A stretch of 64,000 nucleotides of DNA from the NCBI GenBank assembly GCA_947253655.1, contig CAMYAE010000002.1, positions 1 to 64,000 on the forward strand, written 5' to 3'. This stretch comes from an uncultured Bacteroidales bacterium (GTDB taxonomy: Bacteria; Bacteroidota; Bacteroidia; Bacteroidales; UBA932). The notes under the pieces were generated by a model that was not told the DNA's origin, did not search any database, and saw nothing but the letters and a program-made list of their open reading frames with translations. Below, piece after piece: positions 1-7,935 of the stretch. The translations under genes and the position numbers were made by a program. Positions within the stretch are counted from its first letter, which is position 1; every line of letters starts with the position of its first letter.

Positions 1-240
1 TTAATTTAGTGCATACTTAATTCTGCCAATGGGCCTGTTGTTAATGAAGTTTACGAATCTCTTTCTTGCCTTTGCCAACGTTACGAATGTCGGTTTCAGT
101 CCTTTTGGTAGTGCCGATATGGACACTCCAGTTTTATGTGTGCAGTCTCGAACAGGTCAAGCTGTACGTCAGCTCCAATATACCCCTTGTCGCCATAGGT
201 GCATACCGCCATAATAAGTCTGCTGACGTGCCTGGTATTG
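1..240 (-). pseudogene. IS982-type transposase, 3' remnant
   Basis: Read on the minus strand, about positions 200 to 110 encode a stretch containing GDKGYIGADVQLDLFE and LECPYR, which is the typical C-terminal part of IS982-family DDE transposases. After a one-base frame change the sequence continues as KPTFVTLAKARKR and then jumps to FINNRPIGRIKYALN with a stop at 3-1. The NRPIGRIKYALN ending is the normal family terminus, so the stretch between KARKR and FINNRP (the RIETLFSQL part) appears deleted. The element is therefore a frameshifted, internally deleted relic and cannot make transposase. The family assignment is from recall of the motif and not from a search. Confidence 0.75.
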
Positions 241-249
241 TTTATCGCT

Positions 250-339
250 GTCATTCAGAGCCTGCTCCGCAGGCTCTGGCAACAATGCAAACGAACACAG
301 CAGATTTCTCAGTCGCTGCCGCTCCATCGGAAATAACAA
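250..339. repeat. REP-like dispersed repeat, copy 1
   Basis: This is a diverged copy of the element also seen at 3201 and 4918. It begins GTCATTCAGAGCCTGC, has an internal inverted repeat around the GCAGG core, and ends with GCAGATTTCTCAGTCGCTGC and a GAAATAACA tail. It lies directly behind the IS982 remnant. Such GTCATTC...GAAATGACA elements are common between genes in Bacteroidota. Confidence 0.7.
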
Positions 340-392
340 TACCGCTGCCGATCTAAGTAAAAATACTTAGACAAAAATCAGTATTTTTTGTG

Positions 393-424
393 ATTGCCGG
401 TTGGAGGATTTATGCCTATCTTTG
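393..424 (+). promoter_or_regulatory. Bacteroidota-type promoter for SUMF1 lipoprotein
   Basis: ATTG at 393-396, a 20-bp spacer and TATCTTTG at 417-424 match the primary sigma factor pattern of the phylum (TTTG-N19-TAnnTTTG), with one mismatch in the -33 element. It would give a leader of about 95 nucleotides before the start at 526. Confidence 0.5.
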
Positions 425-525
425 TCTTGATGTGGATGAGGAGATGCTTGGGGTGACTACCTTTTGAGGAAGCCTCTCCGCTGGTATGGAAAGTATTTCC
501 ATTAACAATTGTAACAATAAAGCTT

Positions 526-1428
526 ATGAAAAAGAATTTGTTTTCATTGATGTCGCTGTCTATTCTTATGGCATGTGTTTCTGTGTTGCCCGTCTCCTGC
601 AGGAAGGATAATGCCGGGAAAGCTGAGAATACGTCTGAGAATACGCCTGGAAAGACGTTTTCGATAACCGGTAAGGACGGCAAGTCTGTCGATTTCAGGA
701 TGATTGAGGTGAAGTCCGGAGAGTTTATGATGGGGGCAACCTCCGAGCAGGTCGTAGCAGAAGACGTCGAGAAGCCTGCCCACAAAGTGAAACTTACTAA
801 AGACTGCTTTATCGGCGAGACCGAGGTGACGCAGGCACTTTGGGAAGCTGTCATGGGCAGTAACCCGAGCGGATTTGGCAAAGATGACCCTGACCGCGGC
901 TCACTGCCTGTTGAAAATATGAGCTGGAATGACATCTGTGTCAAGGACGGCTTCCTGGATAAGCTTAACGATGTGCTGCAAGGACAGCTTCCGGAAGGCA
1001 GGAAGTTCCGTCTTCCTACGGAGGCGGAGTGGGAGTATGCGGCAAGAGGCGGTCACAAGTCTCCCAAGGTTCAGACGATGTATAGCGGCAGCGGCAATAT
1101 AGATGAAGTCGCCTGGTACAAAAATAACGGCGAAAGAAAGACTCACCCGGTGAAGAGCCTGAAGGCCAATCTCCTCGGATTGTATGACATGAGCGGCAAC
1201 GTATGGGAGTGGTGCTCGGACCGGTACGGTAGTGATACATACTACAAGGACTGCAGCAATAACGGAGCGGATACGGTTACAGACCCTCAGGGCCATGAAA
1301 CAGGCTCTTATCGTGTTTACCGCGGCGGTGGCTGGAACTATGCTTCGGGTCAGTGCCGTGTTTCTTTCCGTGAAAGTAATGCTCCTAAGCTCATGCTCGA
1401 CAGCCTGGGGCTGCGGCTGGCTTTGTAG
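526..1428 (+). CDS. SUMF1 (formylglycine-generating enzyme-like) domain lipoprotein
   Basis: The 300-residue protein starts with a signal peptide whose cysteine (Cys25 in LPVSC, or Cys17) suggests a lipoprotein. The rest is an FGE-sulfatase/SUMF1 fold: GEFMMGA near residue 68, the conserved RLPTEAEWEYAARGG, NVWEWCSDRY and RVYRGGGWNYASGQCRVSFRES. In true formylglycine-generating enzymes two cysteines near the C-terminus bind copper; here only the second is present (GQCRVSF) and the first is Asn in GGWNYAS. It is therefore more likely a structural or binding SUMF1 protein, as many Bacteroidota members are, than a sulfatase activator. No sulfatase gene is nearby. It stands alone between remnants in the accessory stretch. 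Confidence 0.85.
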   Translation: MKKNLFSLMSLSILMACVSVLPVSCRKDNAGKAENTSENTPGKTFSITGKDGKSVDFRMIEVKSGEFMMGATSEQVVAEDVEKPAHKVKLTKDCFIGETEVTQALWEAVMGSNPSGFGKDDPDRGSLPVENMSWNDICVKDGFLDKLNDVLQGQLPEGRKFRLPTEAEWEYAARGGHKSPKVQTMYSGSGNIDEVAWYKNNGERKTHPVKSLKANLLGLYDMSGNVWEWCSDRYGSDTYYKDCSNNGADTVTDPQGHETGSYRVYRGGGWNYASGQCRVSFRESNAPKLMLDSLGLRLAL

Positions 1429-1538
1429 TTCTTCTCTTCGTCTTGCGGGCATTCCGACGAGCTGAGACCCTGCACGCAGACGGCATAGCCACCGTAGGGG
1501 TATGATTGAAACTGAAAAATATTCGGTCAAGACCTTAA

Positions 1539-1709
1539 ACAAAACTTCTCTCTATTAATGACCTCATCGGAAGCTGGACATTAACCAAAACAGAGATCAA
1601 AAGGCTTTTTGGTGAAAATAATAAATGGGAAGAAGACCATACCCCTTGGCAAGGGATGACATTTGAGAAAGGTCACCCCGAGGCGGCTAATGCCGCCGGT
1701 GGGGTCTGA
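1539..1709 (+). pseudogene. Startless coding relic (lipocalin-like LIGSWTL motif)
   Basis: An open stretch without a start codon in its first part encodes a peptide that begins TKLLSINDLIGSWTLTKTEI and ends in EAANAAGGV before TGA at 1707. The composition and the LIGSW motif look like the first strand of a lipocalin-like domain in secreted Bacteroidota proteins. An in-frame stop lies just upstream (1536-1538). I read this as the remains of a broken gene; it could also be chance. The strong hairpin at 1675-1705 overlaps its end. Confidence 0.35.
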
Positions 1710-1807
1710 AAGAACTGAAGAAGCCGTTTCCTTGCTCTCCAAGGTCTTCGATTGATTTTTGCCGAAATCTGTTTTGTCAACACTTCGGTGAATTTACTGA
1801 GGTATTA

Positions 1808-1838
1808 TTTGTAATTACAGAAGAAAAGTTTACCTTTA
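1808..1838 (+). promoter_or_regulatory. Promoter of the 1859 gene
   Basis: TTTG at 1808-1811, exactly 19 bp, then TACCTTTA at 1831-1838: the phylum's primary promoter with only the last base of the -7 element off. Transcription would start about 15 bases before the ATG at 1859. Confidence 0.7.
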
Positions 1839-1858
1839 CAGAACAAATAATACTAACC

Positions 1859-2434
1859 ATGAAGAGCTTATTTCTTATTTTATTATCTTTTATCACATTT
1901 GTTGTGGTAGCGGCAGCTCAAAGCCCTGAAAATCAGGATAGTGTCATCGTGTCTGCCGGAAATGAAGAGATGCCTGTCGTGTACAAGCCTCATTTGAACA
2001 GGCTTTCGGCTAATGGAGTGAAATTATCAAAAGAGGAGACCCTTGCCTTGCTTTCGGATATAGAGGGTACGGATTATTCCGCCGATTGGATTAAATACTC
2101 CAGGCAACAAAAGTGGGGAGTGGGTCTTGTGTCGGGAGGGGCCGCCGTAGTCACAATATGCACACTTGGTACTTTGCTCTATGCAACCTCAGGTGCCTTT
2201 GTTGCAATATTTACATTAGGTAAAGGAAAGGCGGATAATCCGGCATTGGATTACTCTCTTGCTGCCGGCTCCATAGTCGGACTTGCTGCAGTAGGCACAG
2301 GCACCTATTTTCTTATTCATTCGGGAAAGAATAAGCATAAAATAGTAAATAACCTTAATAGCGCCAAGTCGAGACCTGCTACTCTGGCTCTCGGACTTCA
2401 ACCTCACGGTGTTGGCTTGTCAATCAATTTCTAA
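1859..2434 (+). CDS. Hypothetical membrane-associated protein
   Basis: The 191-residue product has a clear signal peptide (MKSLFLILLSFITFVVVAAA, then Q). The middle part contains a short acidic helix (LSKEETLALLSDIEG) and two long glycine/alanine-rich hydrophobic segments, about residues 83-113 and 128-150, joined by a basic loop. The C-terminus ends in GVGLSINF, with the aromatic terminal residue seen in outer-membrane strands. Small proteins of this kind, with a glycine-zipper-like hairpin, are frequent in Bacteroidota and have no assigned role. It has its own promoter just upstream and no operon partner. Confidence 0.75.
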   Translation: MKSLFLILLSFITFVVVAAAQSPENQDSVIVSAGNEEMPVVYKPHLNRLSANGVKLSKEETLALLSDIEGTDYSADWIKYSRQQKWGVGLVSGGAAVVTICTLGTLLYATSGAFVAIFTLGKGKADNPALDYSLAAGSIVGLAAVGTGTYFLIHSGKNKHKIVNNLNSAKSRPATLALGLQPHGVGLSINF

Positions 2435-2631
2435 GTGTAAATATCAGCACAAACTAACACCGACCGCACGGCGTATGCCGCACCGACCCTGATTACCGCT
2501 GTTTCCTCAGCCGCCCTTAAAGTGCAAGTGGATGAGGAAATGCTTTTTAGAGCACGTTCCTAATGATTTATAATTAAAACAGTGGAATCCATTTCCATTG
2601 ATCAAAAAGAGCTTACCTTTATTAAAGGGGT

Positions 2632-3167
2632 AAAAAGATTATTCTAAGATAAGTAGCGTCTATAATCATCCTGAAGGTTATTCTATTACTAATAAGATAA
2701 TTAATGAAAAACCTGAGGGTTACACTTATCCGGCTTTTGATGCTGTTGTCAGTTATCGTTCCATGGTTCCTGCCCCTTCTAATACTACAGGCTGGTATCT
2801 GCCAAGTATTGGAGAATGGTTAGATATAATAAGCCAAGAAGGAATAGGCGGATTGGATATTACCGAGTTTAAGAATGAGTTTCGCTACGATAACACTAGC
2901 GTTAAAGACCCTTACAACGTCACTACAAATATAGATCGAAGCCTTGAGCAATTTGATACAGGAAAGGTGGACTTATTTTACGCCCCTCAATACTATTTGT
3001 CCGCATTGCAGAGAGATAAACAGTTAGTATACGGTTTAGGGTTTGGTAAAAATGACGACGGCTATTATGTGGAATGCAATACAAATTATAAAACTAATGA
3101 AAAACAGTATAGTGGTAATAGTAGTGTGATAGCAAATAATTTGGTGCGCTGCATCCTTGCTTTCTAA
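2632..3167 (+). pseudogene. 5'-truncated secreted protein with DUF1566/Lcl-like C-terminus
   Basis: The frame is open from about 2632 (after an in-frame TAA) to the stop at 3167, but the first ATG is at 2763, inside what reads as continuous coding sequence (HPEGYSITNKI, then TYPAFDAVVSY). The part containing GWYLPSIGEW and the C-terminal LVRCILAF is typical of the Lcl/DUF1566-like, fibrobacter-paralogous domain, which normally sits at the end of longer secreted proteins with a signal peptide. No signal peptide or N-terminal domain precedes it. I therefore call it a truncated gene; translation from 2763 (134 residues) is possible but would give a domain fragment. Confidence 0.6.
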
Positions 3168-3200
3168 GTCCGTTAGGAATAACAACGTTGTATTTTCGTT

Positions 3201-3308
3201 GTCATCCAGAGCCTGCGAAGCAGGCGTAGGAATCTGCGGCACTCGTTTGGGCAGATTTCTCAGTCGCTATCGCTCCTTCGAAATGACAGTGAAACATTCG
3301 GAATTACA
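3201..3308. repeat. REP-like dispersed repeat, copy 2
   Basis: It begins GTCATCCAGAGCCTGCGAAG and runs through GGGCAGATTTCTCAGTCGCT to GAAATGACAG. Compared with copy 3 (4918) I count four differences in the first 89 bases, the same orientation, and the ATPase gene lies between them. Confidence 0.85.
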
Positions 3309-3314
3309 GGATAT

Positions 3315-3446
3315 GATACATTTTCACACATAAATATTTTAGGATAGCATACATTCTTCCATATAAACATTTTAGGATAGCATACATTCTTACACATAAA
3401 CATTTTAGGATAACATACATTTTAATACAAAAACATTTGCGGATAA
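3315..3446. repeat. Four tandem 33-bp repeats upstream of ATPase gene
   Basis: Four units of exactly 33 bp follow each other without gaps: 3315-3347, 3348-3380, 3381-3413 and 3414-3446. Units 2 and 3 are nearly identical (start CATACATTCTT, end CATTTTAGGATA); unit 1 differs at a few bases and unit 4 ends ACATTTGCGGATAA. In unit 4 the changed segment supplies the TTTG of the -33 element of the ATPase promoter. The length is about three DNA turns, so each unit would present the same face to a protein. There are no spacers, so it is not a CRISPR array. Confidence 0.9.
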
Positions 3447-3466
3447 CTCAACCTTTCGTACCTTTG
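3436..3466 (+). promoter_or_regulatory. Consensus promoter of the AAA+ ATPase gene
   Basis: TTTG at 3436-3439, a 19-bp spacer and TACCTTTG at 3459-3466 are a perfect match to the Bacteroidota primary promoter. The -33 element lies inside the last 33-bp repeat unit. The start codon follows 25 bases later at 3492. Confidence 0.85.
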
Positions 3467-3491
3467 TAAGGCAACAATAATTCGTAATATT

Positions 3492-4847
3492 ATGTCCGAT
3501 AGAGTATTTAAGCGAAAAATCTACACGAAAATGCTTTCATGGAAAGAAGAGCGGAACGGTTGTACGGCACTTCTTATAAAAGGGGCCCGCAGAGTCGGCA
3601 AATCTACTATCGCAGAAGAATTTGCAAAAAGGGAATATGAAACATATATAATTGTAGATTTTGCAAATATTCCGACAGATATAAAATCATTATTTGATGA
3701 TATGTCGGATTTGGATTATTTCTTTCTTCGCCTGCAAGCATGGAAAAATGTTATTCTTATTGAACGTAAATCTGTTATTGTCTTTGATGAAATACAACTT
3801 TGCCCTGCTGCAAGACAGGCAATAAAATATCTTGTCAGGGATGGCAGGTACGATTATATAGAAACAGGCTCGCTCGTCAGTATTAAGAAGAATGTGGAAA
3901 ATATTCTTATCCCAAGCGAGGAGAGCAGAATTGAAATGTACCCTATGGATTATGAGGAATTCCGTTGGGCTATTGGGGATAATGCGACATTTCCGCTACT
4001 ATCGCAGTTCTATGGCCGCAGAAAACCTCTCATGGAGGTTCATAGGACTGCTATGCGCAACTTACGGCTATATATGTTGGTAGGAGGGATGCCGCAGGCG
4101 ATAAATGAATATATAGATACTAATAATTTGGCTAAAGTTGATATTGTCAAGAGAGATATTATTAGCCTGTATATAGATGATTTTCAGAAGGTTGATATAA
4201 GCGGAAAGGCCGCAAAGTTGTTTAAGGCTATACCTTCGGAGTTGAACAAGAATTCGTTGAGGTATAAGGCCTCAAGTATTTTAGGATCAAGTGCTTCAAG
4301 AAGTATAGATGGCATATTGTCTGATTTAGAAGATAGTATGGTCGTTAATTTTGCCTATCATGCAAATGATCCTAATGTAGGCTTGAGCCTGCATAGTGAT
4401 AAGGATAAATATAAGATGTTCATCGGTGATACAGGGCTGTTCGTGACTCTGGCTTTTTGGGATAAGGATTATACTGAAAATGTCATATACGAGAAGTTGC
4501 TTAGCGACAAGTTGAGTGCAGACCTTGGATATGTATATGAAAATCTTGTGGCACAGATGCTTGTAGCGGCCGGAAACAAATTGTTCTATTACACTTTTCC
4601 ACACGAAACGAGCAATTATAGCTATGAGGTGGATTTTATAATCTCAAAGGGAAAAAAGATTTGTCCGATAGAGGTTAAGTCTTCAGGATATAATTCCCAT
4701 AAGTCTCTTGATGTTTTTTGCGAAAAATTTTCATCAAGGGTGGCAGAAAGATATGTTTTGTACACCAAAGATTTGAGGAAAGACGGGGCTACAGTGCTGC
4801 TGCCGATATATATGACACCGTTCATCTCCTTAAACCGTCAGAAATGA
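3492..4847 (+). CDS. AAA+ ATPase with DUF4143 (AAA_14 family)
   Basis: The 451-residue protein has Walker A GARRVGKST (31-39), Walker B VIVFDEIQ (95-102), the sensor-like ETGSLVSI, and the C-terminal DUF4143 domain ending in a nuclease-like core (YEVDFIISKGKKICPIEVKSSG, with D, E and K spaced as in PD-(D/E)XK enzymes). Proteins of this type are common in Bacteria and Archaea, often in several copies near mobile DNA; their biological role is not settled. This copy has a consensus promoter, four 33-bp repeats directly before it, and REP-like repeats on both sides. No toxin/antitoxin partner is adjacent. The start follows the promoter at the expected distance. Confidence 0.9.
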   Translation: MSDRVFKRKIYTKMLSWKEERNGCTALLIKGARRVGKSTIAEEFAKREYETYIIVDFANIPTDIKSLFDDMSDLDYFFLRLQAWKNVILIERKSVIVFDEIQLCPAARQAIKYLVRDGRYDYIETGSLVSIKKNVENILIPSEESRIEMYPMDYEEFRWAIGDNATFPLLSQFYGRRKPLMEVHRTAMRNLRLYMLVGGMPQAINEYIDTNNLAKVDIVKRDIISLYIDDFQKVDISGKAAKLFKAIPSELNKNSLRYKASSILGSSASRSIDGILSDLEDSMVVNFAYHANDPNVGLSLHSDKDKYKMFIGDTGLFVTLAFWDKDYTENVIYEKLLSDKLSADLGYVYENLVAQMLVAAGNKLFYYTFPHETSNYSYEVDFIISKGKKICPIEVKSSGYNSHKSLDVFCEKFSSRVAERYVLYTKDLRKDGATVLLPIYMTPFISLNRQK

Positions 4848-4917
4848 TCATACTCTGAAAAGCCCCTGCCCTCAGTATAGAGCATCGTGGAAGCAAGGAT
4901 TTGTGAATGTTTTCTTT

Positions 4918-5068
4918 GTCATCCAGAGCCTGCGAAGCAGGTGTAGGGATCTGCGGCACTCGTTTGGGCAGATTTCTCAGTCGCTGCCGCTCCTTCGAAA
5001 TGACAGGGTAACGTTCGGGATGACAGTGAAACATTCGGGATGACAACAGAACGCTCGGGATGACAACG
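4918..5068. repeat. REP-like dispersed repeat, copy 3, with short tandem tail
   Basis: It starts GTCATCCAGAGCCTGCGAAG as in copy 2 and ends in GAAATGACAG. It is followed by three degenerate units of about 20 bp, each ending in TCGGGATGACA (near 5020, 5040 and 5060). The tail stops 5 bases before the thyA stop codon. Confidence 0.8.
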
Positions 5069-5073
5069 GAACT

Positions 5074-5868
5074 TCACACCGCCACGGGAGCCTTTATAGC
5101 CGGCCACGGGTCATACCCTTCAAGAGAAAAATCCTCATATCTGAAATCAAATATATTATTCACCTCAGGATTTAGCCTCATCTTTGGCAAGGCACGAGGC
5201 TCTCTGCTCAACTGCAACTCCACCTGCTCCAAATGATTGAGATAAATGTGAGTATCCCCTGTGGTGTGGATGAATTCCCCCGGCCGCAGCCCGCACACCT
5301 GAGCAATCATCATAGTCAGCAAGGCATATGAAGCAATATTGAAAGGCACGCCCAAAAAAGTGTCCGCACTCCTCTGATAAAGTTGACATGACAGTTTTCC
5401 CTCGCTTACATAGAATTGGAAGAGACAATGGCAAGGCGGCAAAGCCATTTTATCCACCTCCCCCGGATTCCAAGCCGTCACAAGCATTCTCCTCGAATCG
5501 GGATTATTCTTGATTGTTTCAATTACATTGGACAACTGATCCACAGAGTGCCCGTCCGGAGCAGGCCAGCTCCTCCACTGGTGTCCATAGACCGGACCCA
5601 GATCCCCGTTTGAATCCGCCCACTCGTCCCAAATCGTCACCCCGTGCTCTTTCAGATACCTGATATTGGTATCTCCGGAAATAAACCACAACAACTCGTA
5701 AATGATAGATTTAAGGTGGACTTTCTTCGTCGTAAGCAACGGGAACCCCTTTTGGAGGTCAAACCTCATCTGGTATCCGAAAATGCTTTTAGTCCCGACC
5801 CCTGTTCTGTCGTGCTTGACAGTTCCCTTGTCTCTGATTTCCCTCAACAGGTCCAGATATTGTTTCAT
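5074..5868 (-). CDS. thyA: Thymidylate synthase
   Basis: The enzyme methylates dUMP to dTMP using methylenetetrahydrofolate. At 264 residues it has the same length as the E. coli protein. The catalytic cysteine is Cys146 in [10 protein letters not shown]; the folate/dUMP motifs [19 protein letters not shown] and [12 protein letters not shown] are present, and so is the N-terminal phosphate-binding HDRTGVGT. It is the last gene of a minus-strand run, with galM ending 6 bases before its start. The 3' end abuts the short tandem tail of the REP-like repeat, and no clear terminator hairpin lies there. folA, often a neighbour, is not in this run. Confidence 0.97.
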   Translation of the reverse strand: MKQYLDLLREIRDKGTVKHDRTGVGTKSIFGYQMRFDLQKGFPLLTTKKVHLKSIIYELLWFISGDTNIRYLKEHGVTIWDEWADSNGDLGPVYGHQWRSWPAPDGHSVDQLSNVIETIKNNPDSRRMLVTAWNPGEVDKMALPPCHCLFQFYVSEGKLSCQLYQRSADTFLGVPFNIASYALLTMMIAQVCGLRPGEFIHTTGDTHIYLNHLEQVELQLSREPRALPKMRLNPEVNNIFDFRYEDFSLEGYDPWPAIKAPVAV

Positions 5869-5874
5869 TAATTG

Positions 5875-6918
5875 TTATCTTATTGAAAATGAATATATTA
5901 TAGCCTCCTCATAAACTTCGCCCTCCCGCAGTACGACAGAGGGATAGTCCGGTTTGTTTGGAGAGTCCGGAAAATGCTGACACTCAATGGCAACTGCATC
6001 ATAATCCTTATAAATAGCCCCGTCCTTACCGACAGGACAGCCATCAAGCCAATTTCCTGTGTATATCTGCACACCGGGCTGGGTCGTCAGGACTTCCAAA
6101 GCTATCCCGCTTTCAGAAGAATAAAGCTCAGCGGCGGTCTGAATCTGTCCCGGCTCATAACCGTCTATCACAAAGCAGTTGTCATAGCCTTTACCGTAAT
6201 TCAATGCCGGGAAATCGGTCTTCAAATCCCGCCCGAGAGGTTTCGGGCTGACGAAATCCATAGGCGTGCCGGCAACCGGCTCTGACTCTCCCAAAGGAAT
6301 TAACGTCTCATCAGTAGGCAGATATTCCGAAGCATTCAATTTAAGCTCATGCTGCAGGACACTCCCCTTGCCGTTAAGGTTGAAATAGGAATGGTTGGTG
6401 AGATTTATGACCGTAGCCGCGTCTGTCTTTGCCGTGAATGTCAGTTTAAGGGTGTTATCCTCGTCCCATTCATAATGGGCTACGACCTTAAGATTGCCGG
6501 GGTATCCGGCCTCTCCGTCCTGTGAATAATACATGAATTCCACGGCGTCCCCCTTGATGCGGCTCTCCCAAACCTGATTTTGGAAGCCGTCAGGGCCACC
6601 GTGCAAATGATTAGGCCCATTGTTAACCGGTAGCGAATACTCTTTACCGTCCAAAGAAAAACGTCCTCCGGCAATACGATTGGCATATCTTCCCGGGCAC
6701 TTCCCTGCACACGGGCCGTCTCCGAAATACGAGCCTGGAGCATCGTAGCCTATCACCGTATCGACAAGCCTGCCCCCCTTATCCGGCACGACGATTGAAA
6801 CTATTCCTGCACCGATATCAGACAGCTCCACATAGGCTCCGCCACTGTTTTTAATTATATATTTATGAATATCCCTGCCGTCAGGGGCCTTTCCCCAAAG
6901 AATACTTTTTATTTCCAT
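5875..6918 (-). CDS. galM: Aldose 1-epimerase (mutarotase)
   Basis: It interconverts alpha and beta anomers of hexoses such as galactose and glucose. The 347-residue protein has the family's substrate histidines in NGPNHLHGG and NLTNHSYFNL, the NCFVIDGY segment, TTQPGVQIYTGNWLDG, and the catalytic glutamate in AVAIECQHFPDSPN. No signal peptide is visible, so it should be cytoplasmic. It lies between the thioredoxin-like lipoprotein gene and thyA on the same strand with short spacers, which suggests co-transcription. No other galactose genes are nearby. Confidence 0.95.
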   Translation of the reverse strand: MEIKSILWGKAPDGRDIHKYIIKNSGGAYVELSDIGAGIVSIVVPDKGGRLVDTVIGYDAPGSYFGDGPCAGKCPGRYANRIAGGRFSLDGKEYSLPVNNGPNHLHGGPDGFQNQVWESRIKGDAVEFMYYSQDGEAGYPGNLKVVAHYEWDEDNTLKLTFTAKTDAATVINLTNHSYFNLNGKGSVLQHELKLNASEYLPTDETLIPLGESEPVAGTPMDFVSPKPLGRDLKTDFPALNYGKGYDNCFVIDGYEPGQIQTAAELYSSESGIALEVLTTQPGVQIYTGNWLDGCPVGKDGAIYKDYDAVAIECQHFPDSPNKPDYPSVVLREGEVYEEAIIYSFSIR

Positions 6919-6945
6919 AATATCGGATATTAAAATAGTGAAAAC

Positions 6946-7935
6946 CTATATCTCAAGATTGTCGAGCCATGAAAACAATGTCTCCGGATTGACATCTTTC
7001 ATAATTACACGCTTGTCCTTGTCAAGAAGATACACCGAAGGTATGGCACGGACATTATATATCTGGTCTGTTCTGATTATATAATTATGGTCATAGCCGT
7101 TATACCATTCTTTCGGGTAGATTCCGGCATATTTCCTCCATTCATTAAGTTCCCGGTCTATATAGATATTGGCAATGGCAAGAATGCCCCCTTTAAGCAA
7201 GTCGGTTATTTTCGGATTCGAATCAAGCCCGTCTATTATATCTTTGCAGGCCTGACAACCGGGATTGCTGAAAAAAAGTATTGTGTATGCGGACTTTATT
7301 CCGTAAAGGGACATTTTTTTGCCCTCCAAAGTAGTGAAAGCAAAATCGGCGGCCAATGTGCCCACGGAGTTTAGAGCACACATTTTCGCATCGTAGCCGT
7401 AAGCCTGCCTCATGCCCTCCGATACCATTTCGCAGGTCGCAAGTTTCTGTACATAAGGTAGATATATATCCTCATTCCTCAACGGAGAATTCGGCTCATA
7501 GAAATATTTTGTAACCATTGCCGACATCTTTGATAGGACATCCGAAGCAGTGTCCCGTTTCTCATTCTCCACAACCTTATCGAAAAGCCCAGAGATTGAA
7601 GACTTTGCCTTTTCTATAGGAATATTTGCCAATAGAGTGGCATATATGGCCATTTGCTCTTCAAGCTTGTCTTTCTCCACTCCGTTTATATGGGTGGAAT
7701 CATTCAGCCAGACATCGGAGGCGTCGAAAAATCCGTCCCAAAGGTGATCCGCCATATATCCGAGCCTTTCCGTAGGGTCAGTCACCATTCCCGGAATTTG
7801 TGCCGACGGGAATTCACGCACTGATTCCTTTTCTGCGGCGGCCGGTGCTATGGGGGACGTCCGTTTCCTGTTGTTACAACAGCCCGCAAATACGGATATG
7901 CCTATAAGTGCAGTAAATAATAATTTTTTACTCAT
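6946..7935 (-). CDS. Thioredoxin-like lipoprotein (TlpA/DUF5106 type)
   Basis: Starting from the ATG at 7935 the 329-residue product has a lipoprotein signal (LIGISVFAGCC). The N-terminal 180 residues form an alpha-helical region like DUF5106, which precedes thioredoxin domains in Bacteroidota. The C-terminal part is thioredoxin-like: TLEGKKMSLYGIKSAYTILFFSNPGCQACKDI holds the CxxC pair (shown here as two overlapping motifs: FFSNPGC and CQAC), and VRAIPSVYLLD holds the cis-proline. It is probably a periplasmic thiol-disulfide protein. An upstream TTG at 7944 is possible but less likely. The start overlaps the end of the transporter gene by 8 bases, indicating coupling. Confidence 0.85.
   Translation of the reverse strand: MSKKLLFTALIGISVFAGCCNNRKRTSPIAPAAAEKESVREFPSAQIPGMVTDPTERLGYMADHLWDGFFDASDVWLNDSTHINGVEKDKLEEQMAIYATLLANIPIEKAKSSISGLFDKVVENEKRDTASDVLSKMSAMVTKYFYEPNSPLRNEDIYLPYVQKLATCEMVSEGMRQAYGYDAKMCALNSVGTLAADFAFTTLEGKKMSLYGIKSAYTILFFSNPGCQACKDIIDGLDSNPKITDLLKGGILAIANIYIDRELNEWRKYAGIYPKEWYNGYDHNYIIRTDQIYNVRAIPSVYLLDKDKRVIMKDVNPETLFSWLDNLEI

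Larger units (their letters stand above)
1429..1858. other. 430-bp spacer with gene relic and strong hairpin
   Basis: No intact gene is visible. The spacer holds a coding relic at 1539-1709 (separate entry), a GC-rich hairpin at 1675-1705 made of ACCCC, GGCGGC, loop TAAT, GCCGCC and GGGGT, and a promoter at 1808-1838. The first part (1430-1520) shows no recognisable signal. Confidence 0.6.
3168..3491. other. 324-bp spacer: REP-like repeat, 33-bp repeats, promoter
   Basis: No gene. The spacer contains a REP-like element (3201-3308), four tandem 33-bp repeats (3315-3446) and a consensus promoter (3436-3466) for the ATPase gene; each has its own entry. Confidence 0.85.

Noticed and set aside
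29..356. Two plus-strand open frames in the first 360 bases
   Set aside because: They are antisense to the IS982 relic and run through the REP-like repeat, so the peptides are by-products.
3315..3446. Possible CRISPR array
   Set aside because: The 33-bp units follow each other directly without spacers, and no cas gene is near.
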